A stretch of DNA of 22,475 nt from NCBI GenBank assembly GCA_019421525.1, contig JAHZFC010000010.1, positions 1 through 22,475 on the forward strand, given 5' to 3'. The notes under the pieces were generated by a model, which was not told where the DNA came from, ran no database searches, and was given only the letters and a program-made list of their open reading frames with translations. Origin of the DNA: Clostridiales bacterium (GTDB taxonomy: Bacteria > Bacillota > Clostridia > Oscillospirales > Oscillospiraceae). Made by a program: the position numbers and the translations under genes. Each line of letters opens with the position of its first letter. Within the stretch, counting starts at the first letter, position 1. Shown here in pieces: positions 6,638-13,411 of the stretch.

Positions 6638-6667
6638 GACATAGCCTCCTTATGATGATAGCTCTAT

Positions 6668-6695
6668 TTTATACGAAGGCTCCCCCCAGTGTAAA
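6668..6695 (-). promoter_or_regulatory. Promoter of the beta-helix gene
   Basis: On the minus strand TTTACA (6695-6690), a 16-bp spacer and TATAAA (6673-6668) lie about 30 bp upstream of the start codon. Confidence 0.6.
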
Positions 6696-6715
6696 ACAAC
6701 GATTTCAAAGAAAAC

Positions 6716-6763
6716 AACAACATTCCGTTGGACCTGTCCCCGCAGGTCCAACGGAATGTTGTT
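6716..6763 (-). terminator. Long-stem terminator of the first lysR gene
   Basis: A perfect 21-bp inverted repeat (6716-6736 with 6743-6763) and a 6-nt loop lie just after the lysR stop. On the minus strand it is followed by GTTTTCTTT. The stem is unusually long for an intrinsic terminator. It also separates lysR from the beta-helix promoter. Confidence 0.75.
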
Positions 6764-6781
6764 CGCGCTTACAGTTTTTCT

Positions 6782-7669
6782 TTATCGCCCCACCCGCTCG
6801 GCCACGAAGCGGATGAAGCGGCGCAGGACGGGCTTCTGGCTGTCCCGCCGCCAGGCCATCACCAGGGTGGCCGGCTCGTCGGTGGGATAGGTGCGGAAGC
6901 TGCCGCTGTCCAGCAGGCGGCAGTACTCGGTCATGAAGGTGACCCCCTGGCCCATCTCCACCGCCGAGCAGGAGGACAGGATGCCGTTGGTCTCCACCAG
7001 CCGGTCCGGCGAGATGCCCAGGGCCTCCATCCGGTCCTCCTTGCCCCGGCTGCCTCCCTTCTGCTCGGGGGTGTAGAACACCGGCTCGTCCCGGAAGTCC
7101 AGATAGCTCCTGGCCGTGGCGGTGAGGGGGTGGTCCGCCGCCACCACCAGCACCTCCTGGAGCTGCTCCACCACCAGGTGGTCCAGCCGGTCACACCCCT
7201 CCAGGCTCTCCAGAAAGGTAAAGGCCACGTCCACGCTGCCCTCCTCCAGCCGCTCCGCGCTGGCCCAGTCGGAGCCGCTCTTGTACACCATGCGCACCTC
7301 CGGGTCCACCGCCAGGAAATCCCGGTAGATGGGCTTGAAGATCCGGGACACGTCCAGCAGGTCCAGGTGGCTGATCACCAGGCGGTCATCCTCCCCATGG
7401 CCCATCCGGTCCGCCCGCTCCCGGGCGGCGGAGAGCAGCCCCTCGATCTGGGAGAAGGCCTCGAAATACACCTCGCCCTGGCCGGTGAGGGTCATGCCCC
7501 CCCGCTCCCGGCGGAACAGGATGCAGCCCAGATCCTCCTCCAGCCGGGCCAGGTGCTTGCTCACCCCCTGCTGGCTCATATACAGCTGCCTGGCCGCCTC
7601 GGTGACGTTCCGGGTCCGGGCCAGGGTCAAAAAGGAACGCACCAGCGCCTCGTTGAGCACGGCGCTCAC
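6782..7669 (-). CDS. LysR-type transcriptional regulator (first)
   Basis: This 295-residue LysR-type regulator has the winged helix-turn-helix at about residues 9-68 (VRSFLTLARTRNVTEAARQLYMSQQGVSKHLARLEEDLG, shown in two parts: FLTLARTRNVTEAARQL and MSQQGVSKHLARLEEDLG). A LysR substrate-binding domain follows (LVISHLDLLDVSR near 97; VDVAFTFLESLEG; VEMGQGVTFMTEYCRLL near 238). The start is GTG at 7669 preceded by AGGGAGA; an in-frame GTG three codons later is an alternative. It has a near-perfect promoter that overlaps the stop of the upstream lysR. The most likely target is the beta-helix gene immediately downstream, or itself. It shares C-terminal features with the two other LysR proteins of the window (YP ... 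W.RD..KP), suggesting a lineage-specific expanded subfamily. Confidence 0.92.
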   Translation of the reverse strand: MSAVLNEALVRSFLTLARTRNVTEAARQLYMSQQGVSKHLARLEEDLGCILFRRERGGMTLTGQGEVYFEAFSQIEGLLSAARERADRMGHGEDDRLVISHLDLLDVSRIFKPIYRDFLAVDPEVRMVYKSGSDWASAERLEEGSVDVAFTFLESLEGCDRLDHLVVEQLQEVLVVAADHPLTATARSYLDFRDEPVFYTPEQKGGSRGKEDRMEALGISPDRLVETNGILSSCSAVEMGQGVTFMTEYCRLLDSGSFRTYPTDEPATLVMAWRRDSQKPVLRRFIRFVAERVGR

Positions 7670-7742
7670 CCCCGTCTCCCTGTCTCACGCCGCCCCCCGC
7701 GGACGGACGGGGCATGGCCGTGTGACGTTCTGGTTTTCTGTT

Positions 7743-7771
7743 ATTATATCGTGTCCCCCATCCCCTGTCAA
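7743..7771 (-). promoter_or_regulatory. Consensus promoter of the first lysR gene
   Basis: Minus-strand TTGACA (7771-7766), 17-bp spacer, TATAAT (7748-7743). The -35 overlaps the stop codon of the upstream lysR (7768-7770), so the two regulators have separate start points. Confidence 0.8.
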
Positions 7772-8676
7772 TTTGCGCCGCCCTCCCGGGCCAGCTCCTC
7801 CCGGCACAATTTGACCAGCTCCAGCACCGCCGGCTTGTCCTCCTCCCGCCGCCAGTAGCAGGACAGGTAGCTGGCCGCCCCCAGAGGATAGGTACGCACC
7901 AGGGGGTTGGCGCACAGGGTGTCCAGGTCCACGCTCAGGCAGCACCCTGTGCCCAGCTCCACCGCCGTCTGCCGTGACTGGATGTTGGGCACCATCTCGA
8001 TCCTGGCCCCCTCCACCCCCGCCTGGCGCAGCAGCCCGGCCACGGTGCGGCGCATCTCGTTGGTGGTCTCCGGGGAGGCCTCCTGTTCGTAGAAGAAGGT
8101 GTGCCCGGAGAAGGCGGACAGCCCCTCCCCCTGCCAGGCGGGGTCGTCCCGGGCCGCCACCAGCACCATCCGGCACCGGGCCACCCGGATGCGGTCGGTC
8201 TCCTGGCTCACCGCCAGGCCGCTGTCCTCCAGGGAGAACACCACGTCCAGCGTCCCCGCCTCGAACCGCCGGGTGAGGGCGTCCACGTCGTGCCACTCCA
8301 TGCGGACCATGCTCTCCGGCCGCTCCTGCTGGCAGCGCCGCACCACCCGGGTGAAGAACTCCGGCGGCCGGATGCCCAGGGGAAAGCCCACCCGCAGGTC
8401 CTTCTCCTGGATCCGGGCCAGCTTTTCCGCCTCCAGGCACACCTGGGCATACCGCCCCGCCTCGTCCTTGAAATAGCTGTAAAACAGCTCCCCCACCGCC
8501 GTCAGCGCCACCGACCGGGTGGTCCGGGCGAACAGAAGGCAGCCCAGCTCCTCCTCCAGCCTGGCGATCTGGCGGCTCAGGGCCTGGTGGGACAGGTACA
8601 GCCGCTGGGCGGCCTGGGTGTAATTGAGGGTCTCCGCCAGGGTCAAAAAGCTCTCCACCAGCCGCTGGGTCAGCAT
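7768..8676 (-). CDS. LysR-type transcriptional regulator (second), divergent from the ene-reductase gene
   Basis: This 302-residue LysR-type regulator begins LVESFLTLAETLNYTQAAQRL and LSHQALSRQIARLEEELG (winged helix, about 6-60), followed by the effector domain (DLRVGFPLGIRPPEFF near 93, LDVVFSLEDSG near 142, VELGTGCCLSVD near 240). ATG at 8676 was chosen because AGGGGAG lies about 8 bases upstream and the fold begins here; a longer frame to 8751 would include the promoter. It is transcribed away from the flavin oxidoreductase gene at 8879, the classical arrangement for a LysR regulator and its target, and an inverted repeat lies between the two promoters. The inducer is probably the reductase substrate or product, by analogy only. 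Confidence 0.92.
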   Translation of the reverse strand: MLTQRLVESFLTLAETLNYTQAAQRLYLSHQALSRQIARLEEELGCLLFARTTRSVALTAVGELFYSYFKDEAGRYAQVCLEAEKLARIQEKDLRVGFPLGIRPPEFFTRVVRRCQQERPESMVRMEWHDVDALTRRFEAGTLDVVFSLEDSGLAVSQETDRIRVARCRMVLVAARDDPAWQGEGLSAFSGHTFFYEQEASPETTNEMRRTVAGLLRQAGVEGARIEMVPNIQSRQTAVELGTGCCLSVDLDTLCANPLVRTYPLGAASYLSCYWRREEDKPAVLELVKLCREELAREGGAN

Positions 8677-8722
8677 GGGACGATCTCCCCTTTCTCCGGC
8701 TGTACGCCGGGCATCTGTTTCC

Positions 8723-8751
8723 AGTGTATCAGCGCTAAGGCACATTTGCAA
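8723..8751 (-). promoter_or_regulatory. Promoter of the second lysR gene
   Basis: Minus-strand TTGCAA (8751-8746), 17-bp spacer, TACACT (8728-8723). The -35 abuts the inverted repeat at 8752-8780, consistent with autoregulation. Confidence 0.65.
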
Positions 8752-8780
8752 TGAAAATTTTCGATATTTTGCAATTTTCA
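8752..8780. promoter_or_regulatory. Candidate LysR operator between lysR and the ene-reductase gene
   Basis: Inverted repeat TGAAAATT / AATTTTCA (8752-8759 and 8773-8780) with a 13-bp gap, in an AT-rich island within GC-rich DNA. A partly repeated TTGCAAT...AATTTTC flanks it. Size and location suit a LysR recognition site. Confidence 0.5.
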
Positions 8781-8806
8781 GTTGCTGATCAAGGGAAAAG
8801 AATTGC

Positions 8807-8835
8807 TTCTCTTTTGCCTCGTCCCGCGTTACAAT
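8807..8835 (+). promoter_or_regulatory. Probable promoter of the ene-reductase gene
   Basis: TACAAT at 8830-8835 is a good -10; TTCTCT (8807-8812, 17-bp spacer) is a poor -35. A weak -35 is expected if LysR activates the gene from the upstream inverted repeat. Confidence 0.5.
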
Positions 8836-8878
8836 GGCACCATGGAACTCTCATCTGGAACAAAGGAGGAACCCGATC

Positions 8879-10876
8879 ATGAATCCCTATTATCCCCACC
8901 TGTTTGAGCCGCTGACCATCAAGGGCGTCACCTTCCGCAACCGCCTGTTCGTGGCCCCCCACATGATGTCCCACATGGACTTCAACGGCCGGCCCGACGA
9001 GTCCATGATCGACTTCTACGCCGAAAAGGCCCGGGGCGGCTTTGCCGTGGTCACCCTGGGGGACACCCCGGTGGACCGGGAGCACGCCGCCACCAACCCC
9101 CGCTCCTTCGCCGTCACGCCGGAAAACCAGCCCAAGCTGGCGGAGATCGCCCGGGCCATCCACGCCGGGGGCGCCCTGGCCAGCCAGGAGCTCAACCACG
9201 GCGGCATGGTGGCCTTCGCCGGGGCCAACCGGGACGCGGACCCCGACGGCTGGGAGGCCTGGGGCCCGGTGGAGGTCCACCGGGTGGAGTCCGGCGTGCT
9301 CCACGGCGAGCCCTATGAGGAGCGCATCGACATCCACGGCATGACCGAGGCGGACATGAACGTAGTGGCCGACCACTTTGCCGACTGCGCCGAGATCTTG
9401 AAAAACGCCGGCTATGACATGGTGCTGATCCACGGCGGCCACGGCTGGCTGCTGGACCAGTTCCTCTCCCCCCGGTACAACACCCGCACCGACGAGTACG
9501 GCGGGTCCCTGGAGAACCGGGCCAGGTTCCCCCTGATGGTGGTGGACCGGGTCCGTCAGCGCTGCGGGGAGCGCTTCCTCATCGAGTACCGCATGTCCGG
9601 CTCGGAGGAGATCGAGGGCGGGCTGACCCAGGCCGACGGCATCGCCTTTGCCAAGCTGCTGGACGGCAAGGTGGACCTGATCCACGTCTCCGCCGGCCTG
9701 GACACCGAGGAGGCCCAGGCCGTCCACACCCACCCCACCATGTTCCTGCCCCACGGGGTGAACGTCCACTACGCCGCCGCCATCAAGGCCGCCGGGGTCA
9801 AGACCCCCGTGGTCACCATCGGCGGCATCACCACCCCGGAGCTGGCCGAGCAGATCCTGGCCGAGGGCAAGGCGGACGTGATCGCCATGGCCCGGGCCTC
9901 CATCGCCGACCCCCACTTCCCGGACAAGGCCCGCCATGGCCGCACCGAGGACATCGTCCCCTGCCTGCGGTGCCTGGACTGCCTCACCGGCCTCCATGCG
10001 GGCAACCAGCTGACCTGCGCCGACAACTGCCGCACCGCTCAGGAGGCCCGGTTCGACCGCCTGTCCGCCCCCGCCAGGGGCAAGCGGAAGGTGCTGGTGG
10101 TGGGCGGCGGCCCCGGCGGCATGATGGCCGCAGCCACCGCCGCCCGGCGGGGCCATGACGTCACCCTGGCTGAGCGCAGCGACAAGCTGGGCGGCCTGCT
10201 GAAGTTCACCGACTACGACGGGCTGAAGGTGGACCTGATGCGGCTGAAGAACTACCTCATCACCCAGGTGGACAAGAGCGGAGCCAAGGTGCTGCTGGAC
10301 ACCGCTGTCACAGCCGATCTCATCAAAGAGGGCGGCTACGACGCGGTCATCCTGGCGGTGGGCTCCTCCCCCGCCCGGCCCCCCATCCCCGGCCTGGACG
10401 ACCCCGCCGTGGAGCACGCCACCACCGTGTACACCAAGCTGGACCAGGTGGGCAAACGGGTCGCCGTGCTGGGCGGCGGCCTGGTGGGGTGCGAGACCGG
10501 CCTGTTCCTGGCCGAGCGGGGCCACGAGGTCACCATCATCGAGATGCAGTCCGAGATCGCCCCCGAGGCCAACTGGATGCACAAGGAGGGCATGATGCAG
10601 GCCTTCGCCAAGGCCCCCATCACCGCCCGCACCGGCCTGAGGGTGTCCCGGCTGGAGCCGGGCCGGGGCGTGTACGCCGTCAATGGCGATGGCGCCGAGG
10701 AGTTCATCCCCGCGGACACCATCGTGTACGCCATGGGCATGCGCCCCAACAGCCAGACCGTGGACGAGCTGTGGGACGCCTGCCCGGACACCGTGTGCGT
10801 GGGCGACTGCGTCCGGGCCCGGAAGGCCCGCCAGGCCATGGAGGAGGGCTACTGGGCCGCGGTCAACCTGGCCTGA
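8879..10876 (+). CDS. NADH:flavin oxidoreductase / ene-reductase of the FadH/BaiCD/BaiH type
   Basis: This 665-residue cytoplasmic enzyme is expected to bind FMN, FAD and a 4Fe-4S cluster and to reduce activated C=C bonds with NAD(P)H. Residues 1-355 form the old-yellow-enzyme barrel (FEPLTIKGVTFRNRLFVAPH at 9-28, SQELNHGG near 102-109, IHGGHGWLLDQFLSPRYN at 184-201, DEYGGSLENR at 205-214). Cluster cysteines are C362, C365, C368 and C380. An FAD/NAD domain follows: GGGPGG at 409-414, GGGLVGCE at 532-539, and GDC at 642-644. In FadH-like enzymes the cluster pattern is Cx2Cx3Cx11C; here it is Cx2Cx2Cx11C. The HGxHGY tyrosine is W190. ATG at 8879 has AAAGGAGG 9 bases upstream. The substrate (dienoyl-CoA, bile acid, flavonoid or other enoate) is undetermined. 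Confidence 0.9.
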   Translation: MNPYYPHLFEPLTIKGVTFRNRLFVAPHMMSHMDFNGRPDESMIDFYAEKARGGFAVVTLGDTPVDREHAATNPRSFAVTPENQPKLAEIARAIHAGGALASQELNHGGMVAFAGANRDADPDGWEAWGPVEVHRVESGVLHGEPYEERIDIHGMTEADMNVVADHFADCAEILKNAGYDMVLIHGGHGWLLDQFLSPRYNTRTDEYGGSLENRARFPLMVVDRVRQRCGERFLIEYRMSGSEEIEGGLTQADGIAFAKLLDGKVDLIHVSAGLDTEEAQAVHTHPTMFLPHGVNVHYAAAIKAAGVKTPVVTIGGITTPELAEQILAEGKADVIAMARASIADPHFPDKARHGRTEDIVPCLRCLDCLTGLHAGNQLTCADNCRTAQEARFDRLSAPARGKRKVLVVGGGPGGMMAAATAARRGHDVTLAERSDKLGGLLKFTDYDGLKVDLMRLKNYLITQVDKSGAKVLLDTAVTADLIKEGGYDAVILAVGSSPARPPIPGLDDPAVEHATTVYTKLDQVGKRVAVLGGGLVGCETGLFLAERGHEVTIIEMQSEIAPEANWMHKEGMMQAFAKAPITARTGLRVSRLEPGRGVYAVNGDGAEEFIPADTIVYAMGMRPNSQTVDELWDACPDTVCVGDCVRARKARQAMEEGYWAAVNLA

Positions 10877-10895
10877 GCCGCCCTCCCCCCTGCCC

Positions 10896-10924
10896 TTGAC
10901 AACGGCGGGGAACAGGACTATGAT
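10896..10924 (+). promoter_or_regulatory. Promoter of the DUF1648-type gene
   Basis: TTGACA (10896-10901), 17-bp spacer, TATGAT (10919-10924), starting 20 bp after the reductase stop. The small gene therefore has its own strong promoter. Confidence 0.75.
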
Positions 10925-10968
10925 AGCGGCAAAGCTGGGGCGCGTACCGCCCCCAGGAGGTGTCCGTC

Positions 10969-11427
10969 ATGTTCCGTCTCTCCCCCATCCGCCTGTGGCG
11001 GGCTCTGTCCCTGACCATGTTCGGAGTGGGAGTGTGCGCCGCCCTGGCCGGGACCTTCCTGGTCCGGGGCAAGCTGGCCATCCACTTTGACGCCAGCGGT
11101 ACCCCCAACGGCTATGCCGAAAAGTGGGTGCTGTGGCTGCTGCTGGCCATGGCCTTCTTCTCCCTGTTCACCGCCGCCGGCTTTTCCAAAAAGTCCGCCC
11201 CGGGGCAGTTCTCCCTCTCGCCGGAGATGGGCAGCGCCCTGTCCGCCTGGCTGGTGACCGCCCTCTCCCTGGTGGATGTGCTGCTGGTGGCCTGCCACCT
11301 GTTTCCCTGTGCCGCCGTCCAGGCGGTGGGCTTCGCCCTTATCGTGGGCACCCTCCCCCTGTTCCTGCTGACCGCCTTTGTCCGGGACCGGAGAAGCGGG
11401 CGGCCGGGCCCGAATATCAGAGCATAA
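10969..11427 (+). CDS. Small four-helix membrane protein, DUF1648-like
   Basis: This 152-residue protein has about four hydrophobic helices: residues 15-35 (LSLTMFGVGVCAALAGTFLV), about 55-70, 90-110 and 115-135. The motif IHFDASGTPNGYAEKW (38-53) between helices 1 and 2 matches the DUF1648 pattern of SdpI/YhdP-like immunity and membrane proteins. It is much shorter than full SdpI proteins. ATG at 10969 follows AGGAGG by 8 bases; a GTG three codons upstream overlaps that site and is unlikely. Function unknown. Its terminator has been duplicated around a mobile-looking element. Confidence 0.75.
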   Translation: MFRLSPIRLWRALSLTMFGVGVCAALAGTFLVRGKLAIHFDASGTPNGYAEKWVLWLLLAMAFFSLFTAAGFSKKSAPGQFSLSPEMGSALSAWLVTALSLVDVLLVACHLFPCAAVQAVGFALIVGTLPLFLLTAFVRDRRSGRPGPNIRA

Positions 11428-11429
11428 AA

Positions 11430-11462
11430 GGATCCGGCGGGCTAGGTAGCCTGCCGGATCCT
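11430..11462 (+). terminator. Terminator hairpin of the DUF1648 gene, left copy, without T-tract
   Basis: A 13-bp stem (GGATCCGGCGGGC / GCCTGCCGGATCC, one G-T wobble) begins 3 bases after the stop codon. What follows is GAGACTGTCG, not a T-run. The 33 bases are identical to 11687-11719. Confidence 0.75.
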
Positions 11463-11467
11463 GAGAC

Positions 11468-11681
11468 TGTCGAAAAAGTATTTTCGACAGTCTCTCGCCG
11501 GGGACAAAGCCCCATCCCCGGCGAAAACGGCCCGCGGCAGCGCACTCACCGTCCGCTAAATGCGGACAGTTCGCACGTTTGCGGGCCGAGAAGTGTTTTC
11601 GCCCACGTACACGCCGCGGCCGAAAACAGATCTCAATTTTTTCGTGCCTACGGGCGCGAACTCTGCGAGGCTTTTTCGACA
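11468..11681 (+). mobile_element. Hairpin-rich MITE-like element, copy 2 (intact ends)
   Basis: This 214-bp non-coding element has perfect 11-bp terminal inverted repeats, TGTCGAAAAAG (11468-11478) and CTTTTTCGACA (11671-11681). Its left end also folds on itself (ACTGTCGAAAA with TTTTCGACAGT). Inner stems: GCCGGGGA / TCCCCGGC around 11496-11523, GTCCGC / GCGGAC around 11551-11567, GTTTTCG.CC with GG.CGAAAAC (11595-11604/11618-11627) and TTCGTGCC / GGCGCGAA (11641-11648/11653-11660). Positions 11529-11675 match 931-1077 of copy 1 without gaps. There is no transposase. It is flanked by identical 33-bp copies of the upstream gene's terminator, so it looks more recent than copy 1. Confidence 0.75.
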
Positions 11682-11686
11682 AACTG

Positions 11687-11719
11687 GGATCCGGCGGGCT
11701 AGGTAGCCTGCCGGATCCT
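11687..11719 (+). terminator. Terminator hairpin of the DUF1648 gene, right copy, with T-tract
   Basis: Exact second copy of 11430-11462, followed by TTTTCGTTT. This is the functional form of the terminator and lies between the element and the stop of the convergent YczE-kinase gene. Confidence 0.8.
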
Positions 11720-11727
11720 TTTTCGTT

Positions 11728-13131
11728 TCAGTGTTGTTCCCCGTCCTGTCCGCTCTTCCCGGCCAGCGGGGTGAGGGACACTCCCCGCACATCGCACCAC
11801 ACCCGGATGGCGTTGAGGATGAGTTCCACGCTGCCGTCGATGCCCAGCTTGCCGCTGTCCACCGTCAGGTTGTAGTACCGCCCATCCCCCCAGTTCCGGC
11901 CGGTACACTGCTTGTAGACCCAGCTGCGGCCCCGGTCGGTGGCCTCCAGGTCCCGCCTGGCCTGCTCCGGGGAGGTGTGGAACTGGCTCTGGATGCGCCC
12001 GACCCGCTGCTCCGGGGCGGCGTGGACGAAGATGCGGAAGCTGTTGGGGTCGTCGTACAGGATGTAGTCGGCGCACCGGCCCACGATAACGAAGGACTCG
12101 TCGCTGGCCGCCAGCCGCCGGAGGATGGCCGTCCGGGCGGCGAACAGCCGCTCCAGCGGGGCCAGGCCCTGGTTGCTCATGGCGTAGCCCGAGGTCATGA
12201 AGTCGTAGATCACCTCGTGGGCCAGGTGCCGCTCCTGCCCCCGGACGAAGTCCTCGGACAGGCCGCTCTCCCGGGCCTCCATGGGGATGAGCTGCTGGTC
12301 GTAGAAAGTGACCCCCAGCTCCTGGGCCAGCTTCTGGGCGATCTCATGGCCGCCGGAGCCGAATTCCCGGCCCAGGGTGACCATGATCTTGGGCTTGCCG
12401 CTGCGGTCCAGCACCACCGGCTGGGCGGCGTTGGCCGCCCGCTCCACCTTGCTCTCCCGCTCCACGAAGCGCAGCAGCGGCGCCTGGCACCCCCGCATCA
12501 TCCGCTTCATCACAAAGCCCACCAGCAGCGCGGAGAGCACCGTGCCCTCCCGCACGCCCACCAGGCCGTGGAAATAGATGAGGGAGACGGCGGCGGACAC
12601 CACCACCATGGTGCAGTCGAAGATCGTCTTGCAGTTGGCCACCGACAGGCCGGTCTTGGTGGAGATGGCCAGGCTCATCCCCTCGCCGGGGGTGGGCAGG
12701 ATGTTGGGAGCCAGGTAGAGCATCACCCCAAGGGCCACCAGGGGGATGGAGATCAGCAAAAACAGCATGCGCATGGGGTAGCTCTCCGGCGCGGGCAGGA
12801 AGGCCATCACCGATGTGGCCAGGGACACCAGGGCCCCGAACAGGAAGGAGGCCACGATCTGCAGCAGCATGACGGGCTTGAACTGCCGCCGCAGGATCAG
12901 GAGCTCCACCAGGATGTACAGGCAGTAGACCGCCGTGGTGCAGATGCCCAGGTCCACCCCTTCGCCGGGCAGGGTCAGGGTGATCTGGTACACCACGTTG
13001 GCAAGGCAGGTGACGGGGCTGACGCCCAGGGCGGACTTCACGGAGAACACCACGCCCAGGGCCATGCAGAACAGGCCCGCCAGGTAGACCAGCAGCCGCT
13101 TGGCCCACCGCAGGATAAGTTCCCGGTCCAT
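11728..13131 (-). CDS. YczE/YitT-like membrane domain fused to a cytidylate-kinase-like domain
   Basis: This is a 467-residue two-part protein. Residues 1-215 are a polytopic membrane region of the YczE/YyaS/YitT type (LVYLAGLFCMALGVVFSVKSA at 14-34 with the small-residue-rich SALGVSPV turn; APNILPTPGEGMSLAIS at 141-157; TVVVS helices to about 208). After a charged linker, residues 247-450 match the cytidylate-kinase-like family: VTLGREFGSGGHEIAQKLAQ at 251-270 is the phosphate-binding segment, IVGRCADYIL the middle motif and YYNLTVDSGKLG near the end. The kinase part may bind nucleotides; whether it phosphorylates CMP is unknown. ATG at 13131 follows AAGGA by 7 bases; an ATG 7 codons earlier is an alternative. 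The gene is divergent from a LysR gene. Confidence 0.85.
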   Translation of the reverse strand: MDRELILRWAKRLLVYLAGLFCMALGVVFSVKSALGVSPVTCLANVVYQITLTLPGEGVDLGICTTAVYCLYILVELLILRRQFKPVMLLQIVASFLFGALVSLATSVMAFLPAPESYPMRMLFLLISIPLVALGVMLYLAPNILPTPGEGMSLAISTKTGLSVANCKTIFDCTMVVVSAAVSLIYFHGLVGVREGTVLSALLVGFVMKRMMRGCQAPLLRFVERESKVERAANAAQPVVLDRSGKPKIMVTLGREFGSGGHEIAQKLAQELGVTFYDQQLIPMEARESGLSEDFVRGQERHLAHEVIYDFMTSGYAMSNQGLAPLERLFAARTAILRRLAASDESFVIVGRCADYILYDDPNSFRIFVHAAPEQRVGRIQSQFHTSPEQARRDLEATDRGRSWVYKQCTGRNWGDGRYYNLTVDSGKLGIDGSVELILNAIRVWCDVRGVSLTPLAGKSGQDGEQH

Positions 13132-13243
13132 CGATATTCCTTCTTTCTTCATGTTGGCCCGCTGTGCGGACGGAGGATCGCCCGGCGCGCTGTGCGGCCC
13201 GGGCGGCCGGCTCCCAGGGGAGGCCGGATGATGTTTCCTCTCT

Positions 13244-13272
13244 ATTTTAGCCTCATTTTTGCGGACGCGCAA
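13244..13272 (-). promoter_or_regulatory. Promoter of the YczE-kinase gene
   Basis: Minus-strand TTGCGC (13272-13267), 17-bp spacer, TAAAAT (13249-13244). This gives a leader of about 105 nt before the start codon. Confidence 0.55.
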
Positions 13273-13289
13273 TCGTCGATCTCTACAGC

Positions 13290-13336
13290 GGTCACAACCG
13301 CCCCGGGCTGTGTCCATGGGAGAAATGGCTGTGACC
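13290..13336. promoter_or_regulatory. Candidate LysR operator in the divergent promoter region
   Basis: Inverted arms GGTCACAACC (13290-13299) and GGCTGTGACC (13327-13336) match at 9 of 10 positions and are separated by 27 bp. The right arm touches the -35 of the lysR promoter and the left arm lies just behind the -35 of the YczE-kinase promoter. Confidence 0.5.
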
Positions 13337-13337
13337 A

Positions 13338-13366
13338 TTGTTTTTTTCGCGATTTTTTGCTATAAT
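13338..13366 (+). promoter_or_regulatory. Promoter of the third lysR gene
   Basis: TTGTTT (13338-13343), 17-bp spacer, TATAAT (13361-13366). Confidence 0.7.
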
Positions 13367-13411
13367 CGATATGATCCCCCGCGACCGTACCGACACAAGG
13401 AGGCTCCCGAC

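Noticed and set aside
5177..6655. Plus-strand open frame of 492 codons opposite the beta-helix gene
   Set aside because: The translation is rich in H, V, G, D and L without a fold-like pattern. The minus-strand gene has a perfect ribosome binding site and clear beta-helix repeats.
8789..10582. Minus-strand open frame of 597 codons opposite the ene-reductase
   Set aside because: Low-complexity G/H/V/Q translation with no ribosome binding site; the plus-strand frame carries all flavin and cluster motifs.
930..11678. Similar 49-residue arginine-rich peptide readable on the minus strand of both TGTCGAAAAAG elements
   Set aside because: About 39 of 49 residues match, but this follows from the nucleotide similarity. 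There is no consistent start codon or ribosome binding site, and the frame runs out of the element into unrelated sequence. Changes fit stem conservation better than codon conservation.
11731..13365. Plus-strand open frame of 544 codons opposite the YczE-kinase gene
   Set aside because: Low-complexity translation and no start signals; it is a mirror of third-position GC in the real gene.
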